A stretch of DNA of 15,754 nucleotides, taken from Coemansia sp. RSA 922. Its lineage: Eukaryota; Kickxellomycota; Kickxellomycetes; Kickxellales; Kickxellaceae. The notes beneath the pieces are model-generated. The model searched no databases. It was not told the origin of the DNA and was given only the letters and a program-made list of their open reading frames with translations. Below, piece by piece: positions 15,009 through 15,754 of the stretch (positions are counted from its first letter, which is position 1; every line of letters begins with the position of its first letter). The stretch spans positions 1 through 15,754 of the forward strand of contig JANBQS010000538.1 of assembly GCA_027577415.1 (NCBI GenBank), read 5' to 3'. A program made the translations under genes and the position numbers.

Positions 15009-15367
15009 GATCTCAATGTTTAACGACTATAAAAAATATATTAGTTTAAACATTTATCTAAACCTACGACTGGCCAAGTTGTAAGCACAGCGGCGCACTA
15101 AACTAGCTTCCTTTCTCCCCCTCAACTTATATCTACTACTTGACGGCCAATATTCAACATCTACTAGATGGAAACATAAGACAATGGCATAGGGACTCTC
15201 GAATGACTTGGTAGAGCAAAGGCTTTGGTTGACACAAATGTTTTGCCACGAAGCCACATTCTCGCCGCGTGTAGCATATCCGTCTGATCATCTAGTGGGA
15301 GGGGATCGCTGTTAAAACGGCTAGCCGGAACAAGGTATTGGGGGAGGTGACCTCTCAGGCCAACAGT
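15009..15367. other. Spacer between array genes 7 and 8, possible relic promoter
   Basis: No gene seen. TATAAAA at 15029-15035 is followed by a leader-like stretch (GCGCACTAAACTAGC near 15090 recalls the gene 2 leader) and an ATG at 15168 that meets a stop after three codons. This may be the remains of an older array unit. Direct repeat C copy 2 lies at 15273-15289. Confidence 0.4.
15273..15289 (+). repeat. Direct repeat C, copy 2
   Basis: Identical 17-bp copy of 14200-14216, 95 bp upstream of repeat B copy 2. Confidence 0.75.
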
Positions 15368-15588
15368 GGCGCAAGACATGGCCGAATCTGCTGGAAAGAA
15401 ATGTTGGATTGCAAGCCTCCCACTCACGCGCACATAAAAGCTGCAGCAACCCTCCGATCGCAAGTCGTAATCCTTGCCTTTTTCCTATTTCTATTTGGAA
15501 TACTTTTTCCTTTTGCCACATTCAGTAATCCTTACGCTTGCACTGCTTCATATCTATTCCTGTATTGAATTATGTTGTTCACTAATCG
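15368..15588 (+). repeat. Direct repeat B, copy 2 (promoter and leader of gene 8)
   Basis: Second copy of 14637-14863, covering the TATA-like box, the leader and the first six codons of gene 8. The long T-run of copy 1 is here broken and about five bases shorter. Confidence 0.9.
15433..15439 (+). promoter_or_regulatory. TATA-like box of zinc-finger microprotein gene 8
   Basis: CATAAAA lies 139 nt before the ATG at 15572. Same box and surroundings as gene 7. Confidence 0.6.
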
Positions 15589-15733
15589 CATCAAAGCTAC
15601 TAGATTAGATTTAAATGAAGTAGACATAGTTTGCTTTAGATGCAAGCTTCATTTTAATATTACTGAAGACGCCATAGATCACTTTTATATGTATCACCCA
15701 AGAGGGTGGAGACCTCCTCTTCATATATTTTGA
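15572..15733 (+). CDS. Single zinc-finger microprotein 8 of the array
   Basis: This encodes 53 residues, complete within the window, with C21-x2-C24-x12-H37-x4-H42-P-R-G-W. Core F28, D-A-I-D-H-F. Against gene 7 there are no gaps, the zinc ligands and the flanks of the finger are kept, and nearly all other positions differ, with only five codons showing a same-residue change. This pattern argues that the frame is translated and that its variable positions are under selection. The window ends 21 bp after the stop, so further copies may follow. Confidence 0.8.
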   Translation: MLFTNRIKATRLDLNEVDIVCFRCKLHFNITEDAIDHFYMYHPRGWRPPLHIF

Positions 15734-15754
15734 AACTTCAGTTTTTAGCAAATA

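Noticed and set aside
15200..15270. tRNA-like A-box (GACTTGGTAGAGC)
   Set aside because: No B-box, no acceptor stem and no cloverleaf can be drawn; chance match.
10041..15754. Mobile element or CRISPR origin for the repeats
   Set aside because: No transposase, reverse transcriptase, terminal repeats with target duplications or regularly spaced identical short repeats were seen; units are diverged gene duplicates with promoters.

Overview
The window reads as fungal nuclear DNA with two compartments. Supporting evidence: GT-AG introns under 100 nt with CTAAC/CTGAT-type branch sites in one gene, pyrimidine-rich leaders, very compact spacing, and a gene set (MBF1-like, Ima1, mitochondrial SerRS, an acyl-CoA synthetase, DGAT2 and a vezatin-type myosin-binding protein) typical of fungi. 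The single-copy genes are almost intronless, which would suit an early-diverging lineage such as Kickxellomycotina, but the species cannot be fixed from sequence alone.

Region 1 (1-10040) is a dense, roughly GC-balanced housekeeping block. It holds the first 17 codons of an MBF1-like coactivator (minus), the inner-nuclear-membrane protein Ima1 (minus), mitochondrial seryl-tRNA synthetase (plus), an ANL-superfamily acyl-CoA/4-coumarate-CoA ligase-like enzyme (plus), a DGAT2-family acyltransferase (plus), a small unrecognised protein (plus) and a vezatin/Inp2-type membrane protein (minus). The last one has two introns near its 3' end, so a naive ORF stops too early. The acyl-CoA synthetase and DGAT2 are neighbours and could act in the same acyl-CoA-to-triacylglycerol flow, but nothing in the sequence shows joint control.

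Region 2 (about 10041-15754) changes character: AT-rich, no long ORFs, many direct and inverted repeats. It hides an ordered array of at least eight tiny genes, all on the plus strand, each encoding a 35-53 residue protein with exactly one zinc-finger signature C-x2-C-x12-H-x4-H (usually followed by P). A ninth, diverged copy has C-x2-C-x15-C-x4-H. Each of the eight has its own TATA-like box 118-145 nt before its ATG. Four consecutive steps in start position are 588, 585, 565 and 618 bp, and the two longest steps contain GC-richer segments that look like insertions. The array runs to within 21 bp of the window edge and probably continues.

In the last two copies the promoter and untranslated leader are nearly identical, while the coding parts share only about two thirds of their bases: 30 codons change the amino acid and only 5 same-residue codons differ. 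This is the signature of a rapidly diversifying gene family, and it is the main discovery candidate here. Its function is unknown. No signal peptides are visible, so the products are probably intracellular.
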